From Methanomethylovorans sp041447285 (GTDB lineage: Archaea; Halobacteriota; Methanosarcinia; Methanosarcinales; Methanosarcinaceae): DNA of 64,000 nucleotides. This document shows, in pieces, positions 27,801 to 35,220 of this stretch. The notes under the pieces are model-generated. The model ran no database searches. It saw only the letters and a program-made list of their open reading frames with translations, and was not told the DNA's origin. Location of the stretch: positions 62,001 to 126,000 of the forward strand of contig NZ_JBGMEB010000010.1 of NCBI RefSeq assembly GCF_041447285.1, in the 5' to 3' direction. How positions within the stretch are numbered: the first letter of the stretch is position 1; every line of letters starts with the position of its first letter. The position numbers and the translations under genes were made by a program.

Positions 27801-28151
27801 AATTTTTGGGGCTTCCGGATTAGTTATATTAACTATTGTAAGACCACTGCTACCATCTGCTACATAAGCATAATTTCCTGATACATCTATAGCGCTTACT
27901 ATCGAAGGGGTAATCACTCTGCCTACTTCAGATGGCTTATTGACATTTGTGATGTCCAACACAACGAAATCTTGTCCTTGACCCAGATATACATATTTAC
28001 CAACTACTTCAATATCATATGCATTTCCTCCAAAGTTGCTGAGAAGTTCTATATTGATCTCATCGGCTGACCCTATTCCTGTGATCATGGTCATCAACAT
28101 TACGATTTGAAGAAAAGTTGATTTGTTTAATTTGGTTTGCATTTGTACCAC
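24855..28151 (-). CDS. large secreted LVIVD-repeat protein with PKD and two disaggregatase-type domains
   Basis: 1098 residues. Residues 1-29 form a signal peptide. About residues 35-620 consist of a dozen or more LVIVD repeats of roughly 42 residues (GNYAYVADGSSGLTIVNITN is one copy), a beta-propeller-like surface fold. Two nearly identical domains of about 190 residues (about 625-813 and 910-1098) start with DNRLRESSPNSVLSTTTYLD. They match the disaggregatase-related repeat described in Methanosarcina. A PKD domain (about 815-905) separates them. There is no C-terminal anchor. It is probably a cell-surface or matrix protein. A TATA box and an inverted repeat (TTAGTT at 28188, AACTAA at 28203) lie upstream. 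Confidence 0.88.
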   Translation of the reverse strand: MVQMQTKLNKSTFLQIVMLMTMITGIGSADEINIELLSNFGGNAYDIEVVGKYVYLGQGQDFVVLDITNVNKPSEVGRVITPSIVSAIDVSGNYAYVADGSSGLTIVNITNPEAPKIMGTYTGTYDTPAYSVALSGKYAYVTNEFPGNLEIIDVSNPSSPKLAGNYDTSDNGNANSVAISGNYAYVAAGGLIILDIANPISPQLVSTYNDDIYALDVVIEDNYAYVADAYKGLVILDITDPASPILVGNYIAESGIGYTRIAVSDGYVYGTEYNGLSIIDIIDPGSPDLMTTYTTDHNTNGLAVAGDYTYLIGSGLEIVDTSNPSSPVHVNNYYNGDWALDASIAGNYAYITGWNGLTIADISNPSSPIFTGNYDIDEADEVDVQGNYAYIASGGSDSVLVSIIDVTTPSSPTLAGSSSIFADNGVGIDVQGNYAYTGVGFPGLSILDISDPASAKFIGDYGSYGPENYTSKVVVSGNYAYVPHDLELSVLDITDPSSPLLVSSYGTTVSDVAVSGKYAYLAAGALEIVDITNPAAPKLAGSYDSISASYVAVSDSYAYVVGENSLAILDISNPSYPKLAGTYDSSEINGYVTVADGYVYVANKDRGLTILRVETSSVTDTETTVSYTPAYDNRLRESSPNSVLSTTTYLDIGKSSYRCRDVMWFDLSMYDKTDKISKAKLSLYWYYPESKTRTSDTVVEIYRPVEWNPKYVTWRSRMSGVLWSTAGGNWYDMNNVSQGSTPYASVTFTGNTAPDNKYYDFDVTQLVQEYVNGTYPNTGFLLKAKTESGNYIAFYSSDWPNDEQKPMLTITTAPDSVDNPPVANAGADKTATTGSAVTFNGNASTDDKGIESYSWDFDASDGITSEASGVIATKTYDAAGTYTVTLTVTDTGGQKSNDTLQVVVTGPVSIASYTPVYDNRLRESSPNSVLSTTTYLDIGKSAYRCRDAMLFDLSSYGITDTISKATLSLYWYYPAETTRTSDTIVEVYRPVEWNSKYVTWRSRMSGVPWKNAGGEWFDMNGVSQGATPYASVTFAGSKVPDNKYYDFDVTQLVQEYVNGTYTNTGFLLKAKTESGNYIAFYSSEWSDDEQKPILTITG

Positions 28152-28534
28152 CCGTTTGCTGAATACGAGAGGATCAAAAATTGCTCATTAGTTAATTTAG
28201 TGAACTAACTATATAAACTCTATGAGAAAATTCTGGAGATATTTTTATATTTTTTATTACGGGTACGATATCAGCTTGTAATAGTATTAGTGTGACAATG
28301 GAATAAATATTGCAAGTAATGTTATTCCTCATCAATTAGCCAGAAATGCTCATTTGAACAGCAAAGAGGAATCATGATATGATTTTTACTATATTGATTT
28401 AGCATGGAATTGTGGATTATAATCATTTACTTTGAAACACTTTGGATAAAGATATAAATACAAGAACGTACTTAAAAAAATGGGGATTCTATAAAACCTG
28501 TGCTGTAAAATGTTATTTTAAAAGGGAATAAGAT
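28152..28534. other. intergenic region between divergent LVIVD-repeat and DUF1699 genes
   Basis: About 380 bp, AT-rich, without a gene. Toward the LVIVD gene there is an inverted repeat TTAGTT/AACTAA (28188-28208) beside a TATA-like actatataaa at about 28207-28216. Toward DUF1699 there is a TATA-like agatataaata near 28449. Nothing else stands out. Confidence 0.45.
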
Positions 28535-28765
28535 ATGAAAACAAGGGTTATCAATTCCAAAGAAGAAATCACTGCAGTGGACCAAAAAGCAGAAATTGTT
28601 CACCTTACATTCAAACCACACAATACAGACATATTAACGCTTATTATACAATATCCACAGATCAAAGCACTTCAAATTTCAAGTTCTCATCATAAAACTA
28701 TGTCTAATTATGTAAAGAAATGCCTTGAAATACGGGGTGTCAAACTGCTTGAATGTGACATGTAA
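28535..28765 (+). CDS. DUF1699 family archaeal protein
   Basis: 76 residues. The opening MKTRVINSKEEITAV, the block AEIVHLTFKPHNTDIL and the later IKALQISSSHHKTMS match DUF1699, a small family found in methanosarcinal archaea with no known function. It is shorter than members I recall, which run on past GVKLLECD, so the C-terminus may be trimmed. ATG at 28535 follows AAGGGAATAAGAT. The cytoplasmic location is inferred from the lack of hydrophobic segments. Confidence 0.7.
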   Translation: MKTRVINSKEEITAVDQKAEIVHLTFKPHNTDILTLIIQYPQIKALQISSSHHKTMSNYVKKCLEIRGVKLLECDM

Positions 28766-28896
28766 TTACAAGCAAAGATCTCAGGAACTATTCAATAGTC
28801 TCTCTCTGAAGCAAACAGATCATCATTAAAAGTATATTAGTAACATTCGTCTGCCGCTTATTTGAAAAATAAAAACTGTTTAAAGTTCTAACGTTT

Positions 28897-29340
28897 TTAG
28901 ACTTCTTCCAGGATTTGAGTAGTAGCTTCTGGAGGATGTGCAGTATTTAATTTCACATATTTAACACCTTTAAGTGACATCAACTTTTCAGTCATTGACC
29001 TGACATCCTGCCTTTCTCCATCTAAAACGATGACTTCCAGACAATTGTCATTATCCAGGTGAGTAATTATCGAGGATTTTATCAAAGATGAATTATCATG
29101 CTGGATTTCAGTGAGAGAACTGGATAACCCACGTTTCATGTATTCATAGATCAATGTGATTGTAGCAACACGCCTGCCTTTGACATCATTCATCCATTCA
29201 TAATGCGTTATATAACTTCTTATAGCATCCCTGATGCCTTCAGAGCGCGATGAATAACCTCTTTGATCAATGATACTGTCAAATTTAGTAAGGAGGTTAT
29301 CAGGAAGTGAAACACCTATTCTCATTAATTCTTGTTCCAT
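28897..29340 (-). CDS. nikR: NikR-like nickel-responsive repressor with an altered nickel site
   Basis: 147 residues from the ATG at 29340 (GGGTGATTGT upstream); a longer frame to 29406 would cover the operator. The ribbon-helix-helix domain is MRIGVSLPDNLLTKFD plus YSSRSEGIRDAIRSYI, and a C-terminal ACT-like metal domain follows. Aligning by C100 with E. coli NikR C95, the nickel ligands H76, H89 and C95 correspond to H81, H94 and C100 here. H87 is replaced by I92 (phrase SSIITHLDNDNC). The square-planar site therefore lacks one His. It diverges from the Nik-type importer operon at 29859 and probably controls it, but its metal response may differ from textbook NikR. Confidence 0.88.
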   Translation of the reverse strand: MEQELMRIGVSLPDNLLTKFDSIIDQRGYSSRSEGIRDAIRSYITHYEWMNDVKGRRVATITLIYEYMKRGLSSSLTEIQHDNSSLIKSSIITHLDNDNCLEVIVLDGERQDVRSMTEKLMSLKGVKYVKLNTAHPPEATTQILEEV

Positions 29341-29355
29341 ACAATCACCCAATAA

Positions 29356-29384
29356 TTTTAGTATTAAATATAGTGATACTAAAA
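29356..29384. promoter_or_regulatory. inverted repeat over the nikR promoter
   Basis: TTTTAGTAT at 29356-29364 and ATACTAAAA at 29376-29384 are exact reverse complements with 11 bp between. The spacer contains the minus-strand TATA-like element of nikR, whose start is at 29340. This is the natural place for autorepression. The 13-mer AGTATTAAATATA within it recurs at 29676 upstream of the importer operon. Confidence 0.62.
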
Positions 29385-29656
29385 GATAATAGTACTTTTT
29401 ATGCAATATTATGATAATTAGAGAATAATCATAGGTGTAACATTATTCGATAATTTTGTCTAAAATAGGTAATTAGATGGGATAGAACCCCAAAAATCCA
29501 TTCCTTCATGGTTCTGCTCAACTTTTGCTGGGATTTAAATCAAATATATGGATCTATAAACATACATGCTTTATGTGTTATGAAAATAGTAATACATATG
29601 TTATAATTTCTATTTGATTACTGATTTGTACGCAAATTACATTTTAATTTTTGTAG

Positions 29657-29682
29657 TAATACTTTAATCAACAAAAGTATTA
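29657..29682. promoter_or_regulatory. inverted repeat in the nik importer promoter region
   Basis: TAATACTTT at 29657-29665 and AAAGTATTA at 29674-29682 are exact reverse complements, 8 bp apart. The right arm begins the 13-mer AGTATTAAATATA (29676-29688) shared with the nikR promoter, which also contains a TATA-like element. It is a candidate NikR site for the importer operon. Confidence 0.55.
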
Positions 29683-29738
29683 AATATAACTATTGTTTTA
29701 CATGAAGCTAATTACTAAGTAGGATATATTTACTAAAT

Positions 29739-29802
29739 TAAGAGTATTTTTAAACATAAATTTAGTAATAAATAGTGTACATAGACAGTAAAAATACTCT
29801 TA
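29739..29802 (+). promoter_or_regulatory. 14-bp inverted repeat in the nik importer leader
   Basis: TAAGAGTATTTTTA at 29739-29752 and TAAAAATACTCTTA at 29789-29802 are perfect reverse complements with 36 nt between. It ends 56 nt before the binding-protein start. It could be a long-range stem in the 5' leader RNA or a pair of regulator sites. No known riboswitch pattern was recognised. Confidence 0.55.
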
Positions 29803-29858
29803 TAATACATACCATAAAAAATAAATTTGGTTCGAAAACAAGTGGAGAAGGAGTTTAA

Positions 29859-31505
29859 ATGAACAAATCACTGAGCCTTTTATTGATAGGACTAATAATA
29901 ATAGGAGTCGTTGCATTTTCCGGATGTGCAGGAAATGCAGGTGATACAACTGCAAATGAAACAAGTGCAGAAGCAGTAGCTACCGGAGAAACAAGTACAG
30001 ATGAATTAGTTGCAGCTATAGGTACCCATGGTGGGGAACCTGCAGCGGGTTTTAATCCAATTACAGGGTGGGGTTATAACCATGAACCGTTGATTCAGAG
30101 CACACTGTTTAAAAAAGATAGTAATGCAAATTTGATCAACGATCTTGCTACAAACTACACAGTTAGTGAGGATGGATTAACGTGGACTGTTAAAATAAGA
30201 AACGACGTTAAATTCCATGATGGAGTACCACTAACAGCTAAGGATGTAGCATTCACATTTAACACAGCATCAAACGCCAGTGGTCAAGTGGACCTTTCTA
30301 TGCTTGAAAAAGCTACAGCCCTCAATAACGAAACAGTTGAATTTAAACTAAATGACAATCAGGCCACATTCATTAATAAACTCGTAGTAATTGGGATTGT
30401 ACCTGAACATGCTTATGGAGAAAACTATGGTCAGAATCCCATAGGATCAGGCCCGTACAAGTTCGTAAAATGGGATAAAGGTCAGCAAGTAATTCTCGAA
30501 GCCAATCCTGATTATTATGGTGAAACACCATACTTCAAGAAACTGACTATAGTATATATGCAAGCAGATACTGCCTTTGCAGCTGCGAAATCGGGACAGA
30601 TAGATCTGGCTGAAATTCCATCTTCTTACGCCAATCAGAATGTAAACGGCATGAAAATAGTATCCCTGGATTCCATTGATGCCCGCGGAATAAGTTTCCC
30701 GATGCAGGCCAATACAGGTAAAAAAACAGAGAATGGCTATACGATCGGAAACAACGTAACCTCTGATGCTGCAATAAGAAAAGCATTAAATATTGGAATA
30801 GACAGGCAGGCTTTGATCAATGGTGCATTGAACGGGCAGGGCCAAGAGGAATTCACTGGTGTAGATAAAGTACCGTGGGGAAACAAGGAAGCCATATTTG
30901 AAGATGGAAACATTGATGAGGCTAAGAAAATCTTAAGTGATGCCGGATGGGTGGATACTGATGGCGATGGCATCGTTGAGAAAAATGGGCAAAAAGCCGA
31001 ATTTACTTTGTTATACGCGGCAACTGCACAGGAAAGACAGGCATTAGCTGTTTCTATATCAGAAGAAGCCAAAAAGATTGGTATAAGCATTAACCCCGAG
31101 GGTGCAAGCTGGGATAAGATCGATACCCTTGCTCATTCAACTCCAATCGTTTTCGGATATGGTTCACTGGACCCCACCGACATGTACCTAAAATACTATA
31201 GCAAGAGCTACGATCCTGCAAACTACAATAACATAATTATGTACAACAACTCTGTTGTGGACTCCTATTTGAGGAAAGCCATAACCAGCTCTGATCAGAA
31301 CACTGCAAATGAGAACTGGCAGCTGGCCGCCTGGGATGGAAAAACCGGATTCTCTGAAAAAGGAGATGCTACATGGATGTGGATGGCAACAATCAATTAT
31401 GTATACATTGTAGATGAGGATATAGACATGGGAACTCCAAAAATCCAGCCTCATGGTGCTGATATCTTTGGAAACATTCTTGAATGGAAGCGCACGGAAA
31501 ATTAG
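29859..31505 (+). CDS. nickel/peptide ABC importer substrate-binding lipoprotein (NikA-like, family 5)
   Basis: 548 residues. A signal sequence ends in the lipobox FSGCAG, and a Thr/Ala/Glu-rich linker follows. The SBP_bac_5 body includes WTVKIRNDVKFHDGVPLTA and NPIGSGPYKFVKWD. Divergence from nikR and the promoter repeats argue for nickel or a nickel chelate as ligand, but no ligand residues can be assigned by eye. ATG at 29859 follows GGAGAAGGAG. A hairpin terminator-like element lies between it and the permease gene. Confidence 0.88.
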   Translation: MNKSLSLLLIGLIIIGVVAFSGCAGNAGDTTANETSAEAVATGETSTDELVAAIGTHGGEPAAGFNPITGWGYNHEPLIQSTLFKKDSNANLINDLATNYTVSEDGLTWTVKIRNDVKFHDGVPLTAKDVAFTFNTASNASGQVDLSMLEKATALNNETVEFKLNDNQATFINKLVVIGIVPEHAYGENYGQNPIGSGPYKFVKWDKGQQVILEANPDYYGETPYFKKLTIVYMQADTAFAAAKSGQIDLAEIPSSYANQNVNGMKIVSLDSIDARGISFPMQANTGKKTENGYTIGNNVTSDAAIRKALNIGIDRQALINGALNGQGQEEFTGVDKVPWGNKEAIFEDGNIDEAKKILSDAGWVDTDGDGIVEKNGQKAEFTLLYAATAQERQALAVSISEEAKKIGISINPEGASWDKIDTLAHSTPIVFGYGSLDPTDMYLKYYSKSYDPANYNNIIMYNNSVVDSYLRKAITSSDQNTANENWQLAAWDGKTGFSEKGDATWMWMATINYVYIVDEDIDMGTPKIQPHGADIFGNILEWKRTEN

Positions 31506-31507
31506 GC

Positions 31508-31557
31508 AGAGGTTTAAGATGCTGAGGATCTGGAAATCCTCAGTACAACCTCTTTTT
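31508..31557 (+). terminator. nested hairpin with T tract after the binding-protein gene
   Basis: An outer stem AGAGGTT (31508-31514) pairs with AACCTCT (31547-31553). An inner stem CTGAGGAT (31522-31529) pairs with ATCCTCAG (31536-31543). A run of T follows. It probably stops part of the transcription after the binding-protein gene, giving more of that protein than of the membrane parts. Confidence 0.7.
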
Positions 31558-31632
31558 TAGAATATCTATTCAACATTGTTTTCTTGGAAGTATATCAGGA
31601 ATATTGGCACCCGGTAACAGGGAGGTTTAGGA

Positions 31633-32616
31633 GTGAAACACAGAAAACTAGGGTTTTTTATTGGAAAAAAGGCTATCAAATTGATCCTCCTTTTGATAGT
31701 TGTTTGCATTGCAAGCTTTTGGATTATCGAGCAGTCTCCGATAGATCCTGTCAGAGCTTATATTGGGGAGATGAGTATACAGCCGGAACAAAAGGCAAAA
31801 TTAGAAGAATATTGGGGAGTTAACACTTCCCCGCAGGAAAAATTCCTTAACTGGGCAAATAACATCCTTGAAGGGGATTTTGGAACTTCATTGATTTACA
31901 GGATGCCTGTTATTGATGTTATCAAAGAACGATTTACAGCATCTTTAGTTCTGATGTTTTCCTCCTGGTTAACATCGGGAATCCTGGGGTTCATTTTAGG
32001 AATAATAGCAGGAATGAAAAGTGGAACTTTGGTTGATAAGGCAATAAAAACTTACTGCTATCTTTTAGCCGCCACCCCTACATTCTGGCTGGCATTGATC
32101 CTGTTACTTGTATTTTCAGTGTATTTAGGATGGTTCCCTGTAGGTCTAAGTGTACCTATAGGAGTTACAGATGTGACTTTTTTCGACCGGATACAACATT
32201 TGATCCTCCCTACAATAACCCTGAGTTTACTGGGAGTTGCCTCAATTGCAATGTTCACTCGTGAAAAATTAATTGAAGTTATGTCAAGTGATTATGTGTT
32301 ATTTGCAAAGGCAAGAGGGGAAAAAGGATTCGATCTTATACTAAGGCATGGAATCCGAAATGTAGCTCTTCCTGCCATCACATTGCAGTTTCTTGGATTC
32401 AGCGAATTGTTCGGAGGAGCTGTCCTTGTGGAGCAGGTTTTTTCTTATCCCGGAATAGGACAGGCTACAGTAGCAGCTGGTCTACGATCTGATGTGCCTC
32501 TTCTTTTAGGAATAGTCATCATAAGCGCGTTGTTTGTGTTTTTCGGGAATCTGATTGCTGATATCATCTATGAATTCCTTGACCCCAGGATAAAACAGCA
32601 GGAGATATCATCATGA
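31633..32616 (+). CDS. nickel/peptide ABC importer permease (NikB/DppB type)
   Basis: 327 residues with a GTG start at 31633 after GGAGGTTTAGGA. There are six predicted membrane helices. Family marks are the N-terminal SPIDPVRAYIGE and LEEYWGVNTSPQEKFLNW blocks and the coupling region LIEVMSSDYVLFAKARGEKG. Overlaps the next permease gene by 4 bp. The gap to the binding-protein gene holds the hairpin at 31508. Confidence 0.9.
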   Translation: MKHRKLGFFIGKKAIKLILLLIVVCIASFWIIEQSPIDPVRAYIGEMSIQPEQKAKLEEYWGVNTSPQEKFLNWANNILEGDFGTSLIYRMPVIDVIKERFTASLVLMFSSWLTSGILGFILGIIAGMKSGTLVDKAIKTYCYLLAATPTFWLALILLLVFSVYLGWFPVGLSVPIGVTDVTFFDRIQHLILPTITLSLLGVASIAMFTREKLIEVMSSDYVLFAKARGEKGFDLILRHGIRNVALPAITLQFLGFSELFGGAVLVEQVFSYPGIGQATVAAGLRSDVPLLLGIVIISALFVFFGNLIADIIYEFLDPRIKQQEISS

Positions 32617-33470
32617 GTACAGCTGTTGTAACAATGAACAAAAGATCCTTCATAGGAATGAACCTGAGGCAAAGAACCATTCTATTGATAGGATTTATGT
32701 CGCTGTTGTTAATTACAATCGTAATTTCCAGTTTATTTCTAGACAGCAAGTCACTGCCTACTGATTTTGGATCAAAGAACCTTGCCCCTTCTCTTGAACA
32801 TCCGTTTGGAACTGACTGGATGGGAAGAGATATGTTTACAAGAACCCTGGGAGGACTGGGATTAAGTATATTGATAGGAGCTTTCGCATCCACGATCAGT
32901 ACTGTATTGAGTGTAATATTAGGTTTACTTTCAAGCATAGGAAAAGTAGAAGATTCATTTGTATCCTGGCTGGTAGACCTATCCCTTTCGATACCGCATC
33001 TTCTTTTAATAATCATGATTTCTATCGGACTGGGAGGAGGGGCTACGGGAGTAATCATTGGAGTTGCATTAACTCATTGGACAAGTCTGACAAGAGTTGT
33101 AAGAGCAGAAATCAAGCAGCTAAAGACCCAGGAATATATTCATATATCCCGAAATTTTGGTAAATCCAAATGGTGGATAGCTGTAAAACATTTTCTGCCT
33201 CATTTAATTCCTCAGTTCATATTAGGTACGATCTTAATGTTTCCACATGCTATTTTGCATGAAGCTTCGGTTACTTTTCTGGGTTTTGGACTTTCACCAC
33301 ACGAACCGGCTATCGGTATAATACTATCAGAATCTATGAAGTATTTGTCAGCAGGATACTGGTGGCTTGCATTCTTCCCAGGAGTATCACTGCTAATAAT
33401 AGTTCTGGCATTTGATGTGATCGGTGAAAATCTGGCAAAGCTTATGGATCCGAAAAAAGCTCACGAATAG
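32613..33470 (+). CDS. nickel/peptide ABC importer permease (NikC/DppC type)
   Basis: 285 residues with an N-terminal membrane helix, the family phrase LEHPFGTDWMGRDMFTRTL and the coupling loop LKTQEYIHISRNFGKSKWW. Start overlaps the upstream permease stop (ATGA). Forms the channel with the product of 31633. Confidence 0.9.
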   Translation: MSTAVVTMNKRSFIGMNLRQRTILLIGFMSLLLITIVISSLFLDSKSLPTDFGSKNLAPSLEHPFGTDWMGRDMFTRTLGGLGLSILIGAFASTISTVLSVILGLLSSIGKVEDSFVSWLVDLSLSIPHLLLIIMISIGLGGGATGVIIGVALTHWTSLTRVVRAEIKQLKTQEYIHISRNFGKSKWWIAVKHFLPHLIPQFILGTILMFPHAILHEASVTFLGFGLSPHEPAIGIILSESMKYLSAGYWWLAFFPGVSLLIIVLAFDVIGENLAKLMDPKKAHE

Positions 33471-33528
33471 ATGACCTGCAGATATTTTGTTATGTTGAAA
33501 ACACAAAAAATATCAAAAGAGGTGAAGT

Positions 33529-34506
33529 ATGTCAAATAAAACTGAAATGAATGTTGAAAAAAAGAAGAAGGGTGAAGCTCTATTAAATGTAAAAGATATT
33601 TCACTGTCTTTCATTCAATATGCTTCCGGACTTAGGCAAACTGAACTAAAAGTGATCTCAAATTTAAGTATTGAAGCTTATAGTGGCGAGATCTTAGCTG
33701 TTGTAGGATCAAGCGGTTCTGGAAAAAGCCTTCTTGCACATGCGATATTAGGAATTTTACCTTCAAACGCAAAACTATATGGCGAAATGAACTATAACGG
33801 CCAAAACCTGACTCAGGAAAAAAAGGAAGAATTAAGGGGTAAGGAAATAGCCCTTATTCCTCAATCTGTAAATTATCTTGATCCTTTAATGAGGATTTCC
33901 AATCAGGTAATAGGAAGTGTTGAAGAAAAAAATAAAGAATTGATGAAGAAAACGCAGAGAAATATTTTCCATAAATACGATTTGAAACCAGATGTTGACA
34001 GAATGTTTCCCCATGAATTATCGGGGGGCATGGCCAGAAGAGTCTTGGTTTCTACTGCCTTAATGAACTCCTCAAAGCTCATAATTGCAGATGAACCTAC
34101 TCCGGGATTGGATGAAAAAAATCTGAACGAAACACTGAGTTACTTCAAAGACATGGCAAATAAAGGATGTGCAGTAATACTTATAACTCACGATATCGAA
34201 GCTGCATTAAAAATATCGGATAAGATTGCAATCTTCTATGCAGGCACGATTTTAGAGGTAGCTAATACAGAAGATTTTAAGAATGAAGGAGAAAATTTGC
34301 GCCATCCATATACACGTGCTCTGTGGAATGCCCTTCCCCAAAATAAATTCCAGGCAATAAAAGGCCATCAACCAATGCAGGATGAAGTTCTTGAAGGATG
34401 TTTCTTCTATGAAAGGTGTTCTAGAAAGAATGAGCTTTGCTCTAAAGGCACCCCTCAATTGAAAAAGATAAATGAAGGATTGGTGAGGTGCAATAATGCG
34501 TCTTAA
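33529..34506 (+). CDS. nickel/peptide ABC importer ATP-binding protein (NikD/DppD type)
   Basis: 325 residues. Walker A is GSSGSGKS, the signature is LSGGMARR, Walker B is LIIADEPTPGLD and the switch is LITHD. A C-terminal extension carries cysteines (GCFFYERCSRKNELC, then VRCNNAS), as in DppD proteins. ATG at 33529 follows AGAGGTGAAGT, an excellent ribosome site. Overlaps the next ATPase gene by 11 bp. Confidence 0.9.
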   Translation: MSNKTEMNVEKKKKGEALLNVKDISLSFIQYASGLRQTELKVISNLSIEAYSGEILAVVGSSGSGKSLLAHAILGILPSNAKLYGEMNYNGQNLTQEKKEELRGKEIALIPQSVNYLDPLMRISNQVIGSVEEKNKELMKKTQRNIFHKYDLKPDVDRMFPHELSGGMARRVLVSTALMNSSKLIIADEPTPGLDEKNLNETLSYFKDMANKGCAVILITHDIEAALKISDKIAIFYAGTILEVANTEDFKNEGENLRHPYTRALWNALPQNKFQAIKGHQPMQDEVLEGCFFYERCSRKNELCSKGTPQLKKINEGLVRCNNAS

Positions 34507-35107
34507 GGGTGAAAATATATGTTTTGGATACAAGAAGGATAATTGGATCTTAAAGAATGTGGATATATCGTTAGGCAGCGGGGAGGTATTGGGGCTAATA
34601 GGGGATAGCGGAAGTGGCAAATCCACCTTATGTAAGATACTTTCAGGCTACGAAACCAACTATAGTGGAACTGTAAGCATAGACGGGGAAAAAATCCCGT
34701 TAGGCGTATATAATCCGGTCCAGCTTATCTTCCAGCACCCTGAAAAAGCTGTGAATCCAAAATGGAAAATGAAGGATATCTTAAATGAGGGCCATGTTGT
34801 TTCACAGGACGTTTTAGATTCCTTTGGAATAAAGAAGAACTGGCTTAATAGATGGCCAAATGAACTTTCCGGGGGAGAACTCCAGAGGTTTGCTCTTGCA
34901 AGGGCTTTGGGGCCTAATACTAAATTTTTAATAGCTGATGAAATAACTACAATGGTAGATGCTATTACTCAAGCTCAGATCTGGGAAAGTATTTTGGGGA
35001 TTGTTGAAAAGATGAATATAGGAGTTCTGGTCGTGAGCCATGAAAAAAAATTAATGAATAGATTATGCCACGATGTTATTGACATATCCCGTATAAATAA
35101 GACCTGA
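34496..35107 (+). CDS. nickel/peptide ABC importer ATP-binding protein (NikE/DppF type)
   Basis: 203 residues, short for the family because it has no C-terminal extension. Walker A is GDSGSGKS, the signature is LSGGELQR, Walker B is FLIADEITTMVD (Ile in place of the usual Pro) and the switch is VVSHE. The start overlaps the NikD-type gene. Ends the operon; a small GC hairpin and T tract follow at 35119. Confidence 0.9.
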   Translation: MRLKGENICFGYKKDNWILKNVDISLGSGEVLGLIGDSGSGKSTLCKILSGYETNYSGTVSIDGEKIPLGVYNPVQLIFQHPEKAVNPKWKMKDILNEGHVVSQDVLDSFGIKKNWLNRWPNELSGGELQRFALARALGPNTKFLIADEITTMVDAITQAQIWESILGIVEKMNIGVLVVSHEKKLMNRLCHDVIDISRINKT

Positions 35108-35118
35108 CTTGCGGCTTT

Positions 35119-35136
35119 GAGGAAATCCTCCTTTTT
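35119..35136 (+). terminator. terminator of the nik importer operon
   Basis: GAGG (35119-35122) pairs with CCTC (35127-35130) around AAAT, followed by CTTTTTAT. The stem is short, but its position just after the last gene and the T tract support it. Confidence 0.5.
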
Positions 35137-35198
35137 ATAGAAATTTCTGGTACAAATTTTTGCGGATCTCTCAAGATTTACAAAGCCAAAAAGTAAAA

Positions 35199-35220
35199 AA
35201 AGGGAGCTTTAGTTCCCTTT
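35199..35220 (-). terminator. terminator overlapping the aconitase stop codon
   Basis: AAAGGGA (35199-35205) pairs with TCCCTTT (35214-35220). On the minus strand the stem spans the TAA stop of the aconitase gene and is followed by a run of T (complement of the A run at 35194-35201). Confidence 0.6.
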
